Assembly (NCBI GenBank): GCA_014825775.1
Contig: MVAQ01000046.1
Location: 47,696 to 111,695 of the forward strand
Length of the DNA stretch: 64,000 nucleotides
Reading direction: 5' to 3'
DNA from: Krasilnikovozyma curviuscula
Lineage: Eukaryota > Basidiomycota > Tremellomycetes > Cystofilobasidiales > Mrakiaceae
Shown here one piece after another: positions 22,324 through 34,684 of the stretch (position 1 is the first letter of the stretch; each line of letters starts with the position of its first letter). The notes beneath the pieces were generated by a model, which was not told the DNA's origin, did no database searches, and saw nothing but the letters and a program-made list of their open reading frames with translations. Made by a program: the position numbers and the translations under genes.

Positions 22324-22844
22324 TAGCATTATTCCAGAACTGGAGAGAAGGGATCTTTCGAATGATGGGGGATCTGTGGAGACTAATGAGCGTTTCATCG
22401 AAGAAGTCCTTGGCTCAATCAAATTTCGAAAGAGCAAGTTCGCTGGGAGGAGGGAGGGTCGTATCGAAGGGTCAAAGTATACCACCCCATCCAGCAATGT
22501 GCACGATTTGATGATAAAGGACTTCCTGTTTCATGTTCATCTGCTCAAGCTCATAGTCGTTCATACTGCTTCAAACAATTAATTAAACTTCAAGCAAACG
22601 ACTCGTGATCAACTTCCCCCCAAAATTCCCTCCCACAAAAACAAGCAAAAAAACCAAATTAAAATTGAAAAAATTACCTCGATCGGGCAGTCGGGTCCAA
22701 GCGCTTGGCGAACAGCGGCGACGTTCCTCCCGACCCTCACGTTCCTTCTCCTGTGGGTTGGCTCTCTCCCTTCCTATCCCGACCCTAAAGAGAACTTTGA
22801 GCTTTCTCCAGAGTACCCAGAGTGCCAAGTAATACTGCCTTTTC
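22324..22844. other. Intergenic region before regulator 2
   Basis: About 520 bases. The part just before the regulator start is pyrimidine- and A-rich. No gene seen on either strand. Confidence 0.4.
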
Positions 22845-25800
22845 ATGGCTGACGTTCCAGAAGCGGGTCCTTCGAGTGCGAACAGTGAGGAGGAAAGACC
22901 GAAGAAGAAAATCAAGAGGGTGTGTTACATTCTGAATTTGAGCATCCGTTGTTCACCGTGTGTGATATACCGAAACACTCACTTTTCTTCATGACAATAT
23001 TTTCTTGTGCAGACGGCAAATGCTTGTGAGAAAAACACCTCCGGGCGCTCGACCTGGAACTGCTGACTGACTCCGACTCGCCATATCTTTAGGCTTCCGG
23101 TGCAAGAGTAGAAAACAGAAGTGTGATGGTGTAGCTCCTACGTGCTCTTCCTGTCGACACGCAGACGCTAGTGAGTAATTTTGATCGAGTTTATGCTTTT
23201 TTCATGCGACGGGCGAGTCACTCACCGGCTCCTGTCTTCTTTCGCAGCTTGTATATACGCCGAGAACAGGAAGAAGAATGAAGGAGGCTTTGATCACACA
23301 GTGAGCAGCGCTTCTTATTGATCTGACGCCCAGTTCTGAGGCAACGAGAAGGATACCAACCGCCGCTGTTTGCTTCAGATATACCTGGCTGCTCTGGAGG
23401 ACAGATGCGCGATGCTGGAAGAAACACTTAGGAAGGTTGATCCTGGAAATAAAGAGATCAATGATCACCTCAAAACAGTCCCCAACAAACCCTCAAATTC
23501 AAAACTGACAACCCCTCCCTCTGGGGACCTCAGCGACCGTGCATCCACATCAGCACAACTTCTTAGTCCAGAATCAGATCCACCATCGAGCTCTCGCTTC
23601 GTTCCTTTCAACCAAATGGATATGGAAGATGGAGGGTTCCAGCCATCATACGATGACAATGATGTCGCGATGGATCAGCCGAGTCGGCGTCATCAAGTCA
23701 CCACGGCAGCCGTCATCGATTACAACCAAGTGATGAACCACCATCCTCTCAACATGGGTAATAACACCAGCAGAGGCTCTAACTTCTCATCCATCGCCTC
23801 CTCCTCTATACCACGATCTGGGCATCAACCCCCGGTCTCACTTCTACCTCCTCAACAACATCCAGTCTTGATGCCACCGCCTAGCAACATCAGAACACAA
23901 CAAGACCAATCTCAGATTCTGGCACCGCAATCTTCGTCTTCTCAGACCCTCACTCAAGACCATCCTCAAGAGGACTTGCTTACTGGTGAAGATAGCGTGG
24001 CGCAACATGTCAAGTTCCTCTCCCTAAAAGCTTTTGCTGACCCTTACCTGGGTCCTTCATCTGGTCTCTCATTCCTGAAAATGGCCAAAACATCAATGAG
24101 ACGAGGCCAGTTTCTCTCTCCGACTCCCTTTCAACCGCTCGTTCCGCGCCTGCTGAAAGACGTCAAATCGCCCTCGTCGACATCGCAGTCGTCTGACGGG
24201 GGAAGTTCTCCGGCTGCAGTTCCCGACGCTACCCTTGCTGAAGCTCTGTACCTATCTTGCTATAAGCATATCCAAGCTAGGTATCCATTTATGCAGGTAC
24301 GTGCTCCTGGTTTTTGTTTGTTGCGGTTGGTCCTAACAAGCTCTTTTTAACCCCTCTCAAAAGTGGCGTGAGTGCTAATTCAGTCATGCTTCAAAGCTCC
24401 AATCCAGCTCTGTGCTCATCATTTTGTTCTGTTCTAGCTCAATTTCTCGTCTACCATCAAAATCGGGAATCTCTCTGTGTCGATCCAAAGCGCTTAGAAT
24501 CTTCAGATGATAGAATTGGTGAGCACGTTCTCCAGTCATATTTTCGAAGAACTCTGCTGATATTGTTCTCATGTTGGTTCTAGCTGCCTTCTTCCTTTGG
24601 ATGGTTTATGCTGTGGGCGCCAGTATGCATTGAACATCGCCTCTTTATTATTCGTCCTTTACTCACAATTTTCTTGTTTTCTAGCCCATATCCTCCCTGG
24701 AAGTCAATTCTCAGTGAATGCTAGTCTTGCTGAAGTATGCGCTTTTGTATGCTGCTCTTCAGAGGAACTAGTCTGACCATTCCTCTCCACGAACAGCAAT
24801 ACTATGAAACTTCTCAGCCCCTTCTCGACGATGTGTTGGCTCGTCATGATATCGTCACTGTCCAAGCACTGGCCTTGACAGCCATGTACTCATTTCGAGC
24901 CACAGTGAGCGCTCAGATTTCCATGCTCTGAGATTGTTCCCTGAAAGTTTCTGACGCTCCCTCCGCCGTGTCTGATATTTTGTGACAGAATGGTCCCGCT
25001 GTCTGGTGAGCTCCTTGAAACTGCCTCGTTGGTAGGTTTATATACTGGCCCTAAACTCTTTTTCTTATTTCAGGCATCTGATGGGCTTTGCTATGAGGAT
25101 CTCGATCGAACACGGCCTGCATCGAGCGATTCATCCGGTAAGCTCGACATTATGGGCGGGCGCTTCCAGTCGTTAGACTGACATCTCGTACTTCCAGATG
25201 CTCCGAGAACGAGATCCTCTTCGTGCTGAAGTAAGGAACAGAACGTTCTGGGCCGTCTACGTACTCGATCGTTTGGCTGCAATCAACTTGGGACGGCCGC
25301 TATCCATCGCTGACTCAGATATCGATGCAGAGGTAGGTCTTGTTTCACTAATTCTCGCTTGTACTTCTCTAAAATTGACCAGTGCTCTCCTTGTAACTTT
25401 AGCTCCCTCTGGACATCGATTGTTTCTGTACGGATCCCAATGTCATCAACGCTGCATACAAATCGCGATTGGCAGGAACGCCTCCCACATCTGTCACTTC
25501 AGTAAGTATTCTCATTCGAATTAATTGTTGTAGCTCTTCTCTTCCCTGGTGTATTTTTTCACAGATGACTTCTGCTATAAGTTGGATCACGCTGTATCAA
25601 ATTCGATCCGAGATCTCGTTCGTCGGAATTTCTTCTTTTTAGCCACATGGAAGCGGTCAATATTCACTGTCACCTTTGTTTGTGTTTCTCAGAGTGAGAG
25701 TATATTCCGCCAAACGGCGGCCGCTCACGACTAGTCAAGTTAGCGAGCTGTTGGATCCTCTCGAAGTTTGGAAGTCCACAATCCCAGTCACGTCGTCCGA

Positions 25801-27066
25801 CCTGGCGCCTATGATTAGCTTTGAGCGAATGACTCGAACGTATCACTTAGTAAGCTTTCTAATTATTAGGAACATGGTGACGAGCTGCTCAACCATTTTT
25901 CCTCTGTGCAACTGTAGACTCGACTCCTGGTTCTTCGCTCTGTTTTGGTAAGCTTCCACTCTCTCAGCAGTCAAAGTCATTCACTTTATCCATAATCATA
26001 TTTCTCTCATCTAAGAACCACAAGACGAACCCCAGTGATCCAATTGTGCAACAGGTAGCCGAATCAGCAGCTACCAGCTGTGAAGTACGTTACCCGCTCC
26101 ATTTCCGTTCCTCCTCCTCATCCTGAACACCTTTTTTTGTTTACTCACAGATCGGGAAGCAGCTCCTCGGGTCAGACCATGGAACGCGGTCGATGGCGTC
26201 GCTGTACCAAGACTTCGTTTCAGGACTAACACTTCTGCATGCGCTGTCCATCAACCGAAAAGCCATCTCAATACAACGCTCATCAAAGGCTATCCGCTCA
26301 TGCTCAGCTGTTTTAGCTGTGTATGCTACTCTTTTCACCGAAGCTGGTCCGTCGTGTTCTTTTTCTTTTTAACTATCGGTTTTTCCGATCATCGCTACTG
26401 ACCGCTGTCGTATGTGAAACAGAGAGCTTCCGAGATATGTTTGAAGATTTGCTTGATGGGATGGACGACGATGAGGCGAATGAACGCCTTCCAACCACCG
26501 GAGTTGGAGGTGAGATCCAGCAGACGACATGGCAGAGTAAAGTTCAAAATCTGGGTGGTCTGTTCAAGGGGAATCCGAGAGATGACTTCGTGTCGTGAGT
26601 CTCTTTTGTTTGTAACCTTTTTGCATAAAGCTTAAAGAATCATGCTGAACTGATTGTTTTACGTGTGTGATACAGGTTCATCACTAGTCTGGGGTTCTCA
26701 AATGACCTGTCTGCGAACGCCGCCGCCGCACCTCAATCCCAACCACCGACGACGACGCAGATAAATTCTCCTTCAGCCTCCACCCGCCCATCTTCTTCCA
26801 TCATATCTGTGTCTAATGGAGTTTCTCTCCCCTCTCAACCAGTCTTACTGTCTTCGTCGCAGCAGCAACAACAACAGCAACATCCACAGCTGCACCACCT
26901 GCTCTCGTCATTCCCCATGGCAAACTCGCCTTCCTCCGGCCCCACTTCGGCCACCTCTGGGACAGGGGGGATAGCGTTCGGGTTCAATGAGTTGTTTGAT
27001 GAGAGTGGGCTGTTAAACGTGCCGCTCGATGAGAGCGTTAGTCACTGGTTCGACGAGTTTTCGTAG
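22845..27066 (+). CDS. Zn2Cys6 fungal transcription factor, regulator 2
   Basis: Paralog of regulator 1 with the same exon plan. MADVPEAGPSSANSEEERPK leads into a basic KKKIKR. The zinc cluster across exons is ACFRCKSRKQKC, then PTCSSCRHADATC, again six cysteines with C-x2-C-x6-C-x6-C-x2-C-x6-C spacing, followed by IYAENRKKN. The coiled-coil linker is LAALEDRCAMLEETLRKV. A long Ser/Pro/Gln-rich region precedes FLSLKAFADPYLGPSSGLSF, which is also conserved in regulator 1. The fungal_trans domain follows with FAMRISIEHGLHRAIHP and VLDRLAAINLGRPLS. Near the C-terminus is a glutamine run (seven Q near 26865-26882), and the end is SHWFDEFS. The DNA of 25066-25335 is almost identical to regulator 1. 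It may control amidase 2, hydrolases C-F, the permease and the transporters. Confidence 0.9.
25066..25335 (+). repeat. 270-bp near-identical tract shared by the two regulators (copy 2)
   Basis: Partner of 12311-12580. The three differences are C/T in GGCTT(C/T)GCT, T/C in the intron end ACTT(T/C)CAG, and T/C in GATG(T/C)AGAG. Similarity drops sharply at both edges, where the flanking intron sequences become unrelated. Confidence 0.9.
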
Positions 27067-27304
27067 AATCGATGGGTTGGGATGGGTCTATTGATAGAAT
27101 AGTTGCTCTGCTTTTGTATGTCGTTGAGTGTTGCAGAATGGAGGTCATGGTCTCTTGCAACGGTACTCGATCGGGAACATGAGTAACACAAAACTAATGG
27201 TATCCCACTCCTTATTGAACTCTGCATGACATTATCTACCTCCTAAACCCTTCAATGAACTCAACCAGCTTCTATATTGTTTGCCTAAGCAAATGATTCA
27301 GGTG
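27067..27304. other. Convergent intergenic region (regulator 2 / hydrolase C)
   Basis: 238 bases between converging stops; nothing coding seen. Confidence 0.4.
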
Positions 27305-28853
27305 TTAAGCATTGTTTGGGTGGTTTGCCAACCAGTGCCTACACCATTCGTGAACTTTATCAGCTCTTTTGCACGGTCATGTAGACGTTTACCCAGGCAG
27401 CACAAAGCAACGCGACGACTTACTTAGCGATATCCTGCTTCTGACACACCCATACCTTATCTTCGTGAGACTTAACCATCTCCAAGAACTGCTTTAGCGC
27501 AACAAACCTTCCTGGGCGGCCGAGAATACGGGGATGGATAGCTAACGACATCATCTTCGGTGTTCCAGCCTCGCCTTCCTCTAAAAGCACCTCGAACGCG
27601 TCAGTAATGTGGGCGAGGAAGTCGGAGGGCGTCGTGAGGCCAGGCGCGGCGACCATCTTCTGGTCGTTACCTTGTTCCCCCACACACATCGGCGTCAGTC
27701 TCGCGCGCGGAAAGCAAAATTGGGAGAAGATATCGTACAGTCTAGAGTGTGGGGCACACATAGCATCCCGTCAGCGTAGTAAGGCAAGTCATCCCCGTAA
27801 GCACTCGGATTATAGGTATACTCTGCCCCGAGATCCTTGTACGCTTTCTTGAGCAGAACCTGTGTCGAGATAGAAGGCCGCTCGACGTAGAATCCCGCTG
27901 GGTACTCTTTGACTGGAGAGAGAGACTTGAGGAGCTGCAAAGTATGTGTGATGTGTGCCAACTCGGTTTCCTCAGGGATCAGATCGTAGTTCGCGAACCT
28001 ATTCTCCAACCACAAAGTCAGTAAATTCATTTCGCACCACAGAAAATGAAGGGTTGGGTAAATATTTTGCTCACCTGTACGAGTTCGCACACACTTCGGC
28101 GCCCAAGCTGTGGGCCTTCTCAACGACCACCGGCGTGAGCTCAGCTGCGCGTCCCGCGGCGAACAGCGTGAAGGTGAAGCTGAGCGACTCGAGCAGGTCG
28201 CAGATACGCCAGTAGCCTCGTTTAGTAGAGTACTCGTACACCGACTCGATAGCAAGGTCTCGTCCCAATCTAGGAACCTGGGAAGAGAAGGATAAGGGCA
28301 TTGATACTCGGTAGAGGCGTAAGAGGAGAAAGGAAGACGACTGCTTACCTTGCGCTCGGCTTCTCCCCAGAGGGTCTCGCCATAAGCATCACCATTCTCA
28401 GGCTTTATAGAGGGTAAGGAGCTTCTCTCAGCGTCTACATTATGCCAGGGCCAGTGAAAACGGTCTGTCTACTCACAGTCAATTCGGCACCTTCTTCGAA
28501 GTGGCTTTTGTTCAGCAGAAGAACAGATTGTCAGAGAACAGTAATCTCTTGGAAGCATACTGGAGTTGTTAGAAAGCTCACATAGTAATACACAAAGCGA
28601 TCTTCTTGCCACCTGGACGCAAAACGAAGGCACAAATACCACAAATCAGCTCTAGGCTCTACAGCCCTACTAAAACTTGCATTGGAGAGTTCTACTGCTA
28701 ACCTGGCCAAGAGACAACTGGGATGTTCAAGTCGCCATAGCCGAGATAGTCTCTGTAAGGGGGTTCCTTTGGGGCCAAAGGTCTGTCGATGTTTGGTTTG
28801 GCGGGAGTTGCTCCTGCAGCGAGGGGAGGAATGGCGAGGATAGAGGCAGCCAT
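27305..28853 (-). CDS. Polysaccharide-deacetylase-fold hydrolase C (divergent)
   Basis: Third subgroup of the hydrolase family in this window. The start MAASILAIPPLAAGATPAKP at 28853 opens with a hydrophobic stretch that could be a weak signal or targeting sequence, then YRDYLGYGDLNIPVVSWPGG. Core segments: HFEEGAELT (motif 1 region), IESVYEYSTKRGYWRICDLL, EVCANSYRWENRF, TYNPSAYGDDLPYY, CVPHTLDCNDQK and MMSLAIHPRILGRPGR with the late His. Motif 2 reads ANSYRW where HGxRW is expected, so its His is absent. The last exon is reached by a CAAAAG acceptor and gives ADKVHEWCRHWLANHPNNA, with stop at 27305-27307. About seven exons. It diverges from an MFS gene across 420 bases, hinting that it acts on something the transporter moves. 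Confidence 0.8.
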
Positions 28854-29273
28854 TAGAGTGAGGAGATGAGGTGATGGTTGGAAGGCAGGAAGGCGGAGTC
28901 GTGAAGGGAGATACTGTCTACTCGCTCGTCGGGTTCGGAGCGAGAGAGAAAGAGAAGAACGAGGTGAGGCGACCCGAACTGTTTGGCCCATCGCACCTCT
29001 GGAAGCACAGAGAGACGCCGTCCGCTGGGTCGGCTCGCCGGAACCTCGCGTCGTCCGCCGCAAGACCTTCCCGACGCACTTTCTCACAATTTTGCTACCT
29101 TGACCCTTGATCGCTCAGTCTGACTGTTTGCCTAAGGCAAGAGGCATATTCCATTTCGATCCTGTGGTGTCCACTACCCAAATGCTCAACATCCTCAAAA
29201 CATCCAGCTAAATAACAGAAAAATAATCATCCCTCCTTCAGATAGGACGCTCTCTCGCCATTCGAAGTTTTCA
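28854..29273. promoter_or_regulatory. Divergent promoter hydrolase C / MFS transporter 1
   Basis: 420 bases between opposing starts. CGG/CCG triplets are frequent around 29020-29070, but no exact copy of the TTCCGACG octamer was seen. Confidence 0.4.
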
Positions 29274-31980
29274 ATGGCCCCATTGCAGCAGCTGTCGGTC
29301 CCTCCAGCACTACCTTACGTCCCGACAGCACTCACGTCCTCCTCCTCAAGCTCATCACTCAAAGCTTCCGATGTCGATGTTGACGTCGACTCGGCTAAAA
29401 CGATCGTTAACGAAGACGATGGAGACGACAAGAAGGAGCAGGAGCAGAAAAACGACAAGCCATCTGCAGAGGACGACAAACACCCAACAACAACGGCAAC
29501 GAACGCAGTCACAGTAGCACTAGTAAATGATGAAGCACCACTACCACCACCAGAAGAAGAAGCACCCTCCACCGCTGTCGTCCTCCAGAATCAAGCACAG
29601 CGCCTTCCCCTCGCCAGACTCCTCCTCATCTACTTCGGCATCGGGATTGCCCTCTTCCTCAGCTTCGTTGACCAGACGAGTGTCTCTACTGCCGCACCTG
29701 TGATCGGCAATGACTTGAACGGGAGCAGCAGGTTCGTCTCCTCCCTTAATTTCTTTTCAGCGCGGCGGCGTTCATTGATGAAACGGATACACTGACGCTT
29801 TCGCTCGCCTGTTCGAGTAGCATCTCATGGGTGGGAACATCCTTCCTCGTCGCAAACTGTGCCATGCATCTTGTTTACGGCCGCCTGTCCGACATTGTCC
29901 GTCCTCATCGTCCCCTTTGTCCCCTCCGAATCCTATACTGATTCCCGTACTGAAACCTCGTTCAGTTCGGGCGTAAGCTGATGCTCCAGATTGCTCTTTT
30001 CTTCCTCGGCTTCGGAAATCTTCTGTGTGGCTTCGCAAAGACGCCTGTGCAGCTGTACATCTTTCGTGCGATTTCGGGGCTTGGGGGTGGCGGGGTCAAT
30101 GGCATCGCAATGACGGTTGTGAGTGCCTCGTCTTTTTCTTCTTCTATCCCTTTGCCGGTCGGTTGGCTGAACTTTTAATGGGAATAGGTATCGGACATTG
30201 TCTCACTCAAAGACAGAGGCAAATATCAGGGTCTCATCAGGTCAGTTAACCCCTTTTCACCACATGGTCCCTCTTACTCAAGCAGCCCAGCACTTACCAC
30301 CCCCATATCAAACCGAAACGCCTCGGCTTAATAGTGCAGCATGTAGTTTTGGATCTGCCATCGGTCCGTTTGTAGGAGGCGGCCTCGCATCGAGCACGAA
30401 CCCAGGCCAATGGCGGTGGATTTTCTGGTTCGTCTTCTCCCTCACCGTTTCCCTCCTTTTAGTTCAGGTTTCATGCCTCTTGTCTTTAATAGGATGACGT
30501 CAATAATGTCCGCTTTTGTGATTGTCGGCACCCACTTCATCCTGCCGCTCAAGAAAGTGACAGGCAGTGTCAGGGCAAAGCTGCGCCAGATTGACTACAT
30601 TGGAATCGCACTCAGCGCGGCGGGAACGGTGCTGCTGCTGGTACGTTCTGCTCCTTTCGTCTTAAATACGGAGTGAGTCTGACAAAAATGGAATCGGAAA
30701 CTCGCAGGTCCCCATATCTGGCGGAGGCTCCTCGTTCGCTTGGAACTCCCCCACTGTCATTGCCCTTCTTGTTATCGGCGCCCTCCTCATGGTCGCCTTC
30801 GTTGTCGCTGAACGAGTTAACAAACTCCCCATCCTTCCACGTAAGCCCTCCGTTCAAGTCTCTACTTGAGAACAAAAAACTGACATCTGACCCTATTATG
30901 CGTCAGTGCGGCTGTTCAAGATCCCAACGCTCTCCATCGTCCTGATCCAGTCCTTTCTCGTCGGCGTCATATACTATGGCAACATTTTCTATGTTCCCAT
31001 GTGGTTCCAGTATGTCATGGGGTACTCAGCCCTGCGTTCCGGGGAGATGGTGCTCATCTATACCCTGCCTCAATCCATCTACGGCATTGTGTCGGGGCAG
31101 TACGTGAGCAGGACGAACCACTACAAGAGGGTCGTTATCATCGGTTCCGGGTTGTGGTGTCTTGGTGCAGGCCTGCAGTGTATGTGGAGTAGACAGAGCG
31201 GGCTGGGAACCGTGCTGGGCGTGTTGCAGGTTAACTCAATTGGTGTCGGATTCTGCTTGCAAACGAGTTGAGCCTCAGTTCTTCCTTCACAGAACAAAAA
31301 CCTATGCACTGACACATACTCTCTCTCTCGTTCTCTTTTATTATTGGTTCAATTCACAAGCACTCGTCGCAATGATGTCCGTTACTCCTGATGGTGATCG
31401 TGCAGTTGTGACATCGAGCAGGAACTTCTTCCGTACCATGGGCGGTGCTTTTGGTCTTGCTAGTACGACACCTCTCTTATCCTCACCTTCCCAATAGGGT
31501 GCTGACCCCTCTCTTGTTGTCTAGTTTCAAACGCAATATTCAATAATGTCGTCAAGTCGTCCTTACCATCCGACCTGCCAGCGTCCACAAGGCAGCAGGT
31601 CCTCGAATCCTCGCTCGAGACAATCGACACGCTGCCGGTCGAACTCCGCGACGGAGTCATCGACGCATATGTCCAGGGCCTCAGGACCACGTTCATCTTC
31701 TTCACAGCTGTGTCAGGGTTGTGCTTCATTCTCGCGTTCTTCATCAAAGTTCGTATTGCGCTTTTGACTCTTCTCGCGTTTGGTGCAGGATATTCATTGG
31801 TTTTGTTGCTGATGTTTGTTTCTGGTATAGGAGGTTGCGTTTAGGAAAGATGATCCGTCATTAAAGAAAGAGACTAAGAAGGATATCATTGCTGAGAAAT
31901 CGGAGAGCTCGACGGCGACCAACGTTGACCTGGAAGCCGGCGAAGGAGAGGTCACGCCAGCTGTGGAGAGAAAAAAGTGA
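29274..31980 (+). CDS. MFS transporter 1 (14-TM drug/H+ antiporter type)
   Basis: Plasma-membrane or vacuolar exporter of the DHA2-like major facilitator branch. A long acidic, Ser-rich cytoplasmic N-tail (about 115 residues, with DDGDDKKEQEQKNDK) precedes LLLIYFGIGIALFLSFVDQT (TM1). The loop-2 signature YGRLSDIFGRKLML and the motif-C-like ISGLGGGGVNGIAMTVVSDI follow. RWIFWFVF is typical of DHA2 proteins. Later helices include FLVGVIYYGNIFYVPMWFQY and the C-terminal FIFFTAVSGLCFILAFF. The tail (EKSESSTATNVDLEAGEGEV) is cytoplasmic and ends at TGA 31978-31980. About ten exons. Substrate unknown. It could export a toxic intermediate or import a nitrogen source, but DHA2 proteins mostly export. 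Confidence 0.88.
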
Positions 31981-32371
31981 AAGAGGGTTAGAGAGAAGAG
32001 ACAGAAGAGTGGGATAGCGCGTGTGTGTGTGGTTCAATGAGGGGTTCTCTTTGTATCAGTAGAAAAAATTAAAAGATCATCTAACGATGTTAGATAACTA
32101 GAAGATCATCGCAACTTTTCTCCTCCTCTCAACTTGGAAAGAACAGCAGTGTGCATAGTGTAAAGAAAATGCCTTTAACATGATAGGCCACGCAGATAAA
32201 TGAAGGGAAGAGGGAGATCTCAAGATGCGTTGTGCTTTCTCTTCAAAATCCAATGAAGCCACAACCTTTCATCTCTCAAAGTAAAGTCTCATGCGTTCAT
32301 AATACCGATCACTTCAAATAACCTGCCTATATCTACCTCTACCTCATTTCACTTCAGACCGACATCTGTCC
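31981..32371. other. Convergent intergenic region (MFS 1 / hydrolase D)
   Basis: About 390 bases between converging genes, with a short GT run near 32020. No gene seen. Confidence 0.4.
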
Positions 32372-34177
32372 TCACTGTAGCTCACCTGCGGAGTATCTCG
32401 CTTCAGGATCGTACGGGAATTTCTCCATCCAGTGGTCTGTGATAGCTTCTCTGGTGGTGACCCACACCGATCCTTTAGGCTTCGAGTTGACGTAGTCCAT
32501 GAACTGTTGTTGACGTCGGTGTCAGTCGAATGAGAAGTGAAGTGAAGAGCGAGATGGGGTGTCCCGAGACGTACCTTGGTCAACGCTCTGATACGCCCAG
32601 GTTTTCCGATAACTCTCATGTGTAATCCGATAGTCTGATGATATTACAAAGGAGGAGGAAGCGGATGCGGAAGATGTCAGAGTTAGAGAGACGGACAGGG
32701 GGAGGAGGAAGGAGAAGAAGTGACGGACCATCATCTTGGGCTCACCAGCTTCGCCTTCGGCGTACAGCTGGTCGAATGCGTTGGTAATGTACTCATTGAA
32801 CGCACCGTGAGATTTCCACCCTGTTGAGGTCGAGAACTTGTTGAGAAAAGAAAAGGTGCGCGTCAGATTTGACCAACGAAACGCGACGGGACAGATGGTC
32901 GTGTTTGGCGCACCTTGAAATCATTGTTGTCGTAGGAGTATGGGAGGATAAGGAGACCTTTCTCCTTCTCTCTACCTGGGTACGGGATGTAGAATGGGCT
33001 GGGCGACGACAACACAGCGAGCGTTAGATTTGGAAAGTTGAAATATCAGGATTACGAGGAGACTTACACATCATCAGAGTAATTGTCACTGTAATTTTAC
33101 GAGAAAATAATGCCAATGCTTGTCAGAAAAAGGGATCAAGTGCGGAATGCGAGTGGGATATCAACCTACGACTGCCACTTGAGATCTGGAAGCCCTTCCT
33201 CCGCGTAGACTTCAGCAATCAAACCACGAGTGTTAGGCGATGGTCTTCCGAGGTACCATCCAACAGGAGCGTTGCCCTATAATCGGAATGAGACCAGCAT
33301 TTAGAAGGCGCAGAATGTCGTGCAAAGTGAAACGACTCACCTTAGGGTTGAGCTTCTTGAAGAGTTTGATACCTTCTCTAATTTGCTCCTTTTCAACATC
33401 ACGTGGAAGGTCGTAATGTTCAATCCACCTAAAAATGTCTGTGTCATTATCGAGTTATAGTGGATTAAGAAGTGGGAGGAGAAACGTACTTGTCACCGTG
33501 AGAAGCGACTTCCCAGCCCAGTTCGTGTGAGACCTCAGCCATCCTAGGAGAGTTATTGAGGGAGTAGGCAACACCGTAGATAGTGAGGGGCATGTCGCGA
33601 TCTGGAAAACACCGAAGAGTTTAAGTTCAGCTTGTACTCAGTTCCGTTTTCAAATATAGCTACTCTGCTGAAGTAGTAGTCTAAATTGCTACACTGACCT
33701 TTGAACGCTTGGAAAATACGCCAACAGCCGACTCTGCTGCCGTACTCGTACTGGGACTCGATGGCTGGGTCGATTCTGCCCACACGGGCGTAAGTCTGGT
33801 GGTCGACCGTCAACTCATTGAGACCAATCTCAGCCTTCTCATCTCCATTTCGGATGGTGTATTCAGCACCTGTGTTTTGAAATCGAAGGAAGTATGCAAC
33901 AGGTCGCAAGCGGCGATCAGTCGAGATTTCGGCACACGAGGCGGGAACATCAAAACTGACCTTCTTCAACGTTGAGGACGAAGCTAATGGCAACTTTGGC
34001 TCCTCCAGGCCTGTAAAGCGAAGTGAAAGTCGCGTAAGCCTCCATGCGGGTCCTGACCACATCAGAGATTGAAGAGCTCCTCACTCACCACTCTGGGTTT
34101 GGAGATTTGCCCTTGTAGCCAGCCATACTCTCAGCCGTTCGAGGAGGTGTGTCCATTGAGTTGAGAGGGATTGTCAT
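32372..34177 (-). CDS. Polysaccharide-deacetylase-fold hydrolase D (allantoinase/cyclic imidase-like)
   Basis: Fourth subgroup. From ATG 34177: MTIPLNSMDTPPRTAESM, GYKGKSPNPEWPGGAKVAIS, FVLNVEEGAEYT (motif 1), ESQYEYGSRVGCWRIFQAFK, VASHGDKWIEHYDL with the motif-2 His-Gly present, GWYLGRPSPNTRGLI, SYSDNYSDDVPFYIPYP, SYDNNDFKF and MMTIGLHMRVIGKPGR with the late His. Ends EKFPYDPEARYSAGELQ at 32372-32374. Many short introns (about nine exons). The reading frame stays open upstream to 34597, giving a possible 140-residue basic extension. I place the start at 34177 because family similarity begins just after it. It diverges from the NCS1 permease, so uptake and hydrolysis may be co-regulated. With all conserved residues visible it is the best candidate for a classical allantoinase or cyclic imidase. 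Confidence 0.85.
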
Positions 34178-34684
34178 TTCAGATATAGTTCGAGGAGGAC
34201 GAGAAAGAGATGGCTTCGTGGGCTTCGAGAAAGAAGGTGGTAGTTGGGCGTGTAGCGAGCTCCGTCTCAGGAAAGAAAAGGAAACCTCTCTGGCTGTTCG
34301 CATGAAACGATCGGCACGGCAAACAGAAGGGAAGGCCATCGCTTGCGTAGTTCCGCAATCCCGACAAATTTTGAACTCCGTGCCGCGTACCTCGGTTCGC
34401 GGACGCTGGTTCACCTGCTTCTTGGCAGCCATGCGCCTCTGTCTCTCCTGGTTGTCTCTGGGTCCTACGCTCCCCAGATTTTTCGACCTCCTGTCAAGGA
34501 CAATGAGCTTTGTGTCCGTCCATCCGACAGAAAGAGTGGAAAAGGTTCCCTTCTTCGCTCTTCTTCCTGCCCGATTCCTCTCGTTAAAAGGAAGCAACTC
34601 GCAGGAGTGAAAACACCATCCTTTTCATTGACATATCGTCGCCGCCGTAATTTTACATTAATTTTACGTCTTTGATAAGCACCA
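34178..34684. promoter_or_regulatory. Divergent promoter hydrolase D / NCS1 permease
   Basis: 507 bases between opposing starts. The minus strand is fully open in the frame of hydrolase D over 34178-34597. That extension contains CRDCG and a later Cys but resembles nothing I know, and is more likely 5' UTR or promoter. Confidence 0.4.

Noticed and set aside
32372..34177. Calling hydrolase D a chitin deacetylase
   Set aside because: No signal peptide or carbohydrate-binding module, and the motifs (NVEEGAE, SHGDKW, LHMR) follow the PuuE/cyclic-imide pattern rather than the metal-binding His-x3-His set of chitin deacetylases.
34149..34610. Plus-strand 153-codon ORF between hydrolase D and the permease
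   Set aside because: Antisense shadow of the open minus frame; no family resemblance.
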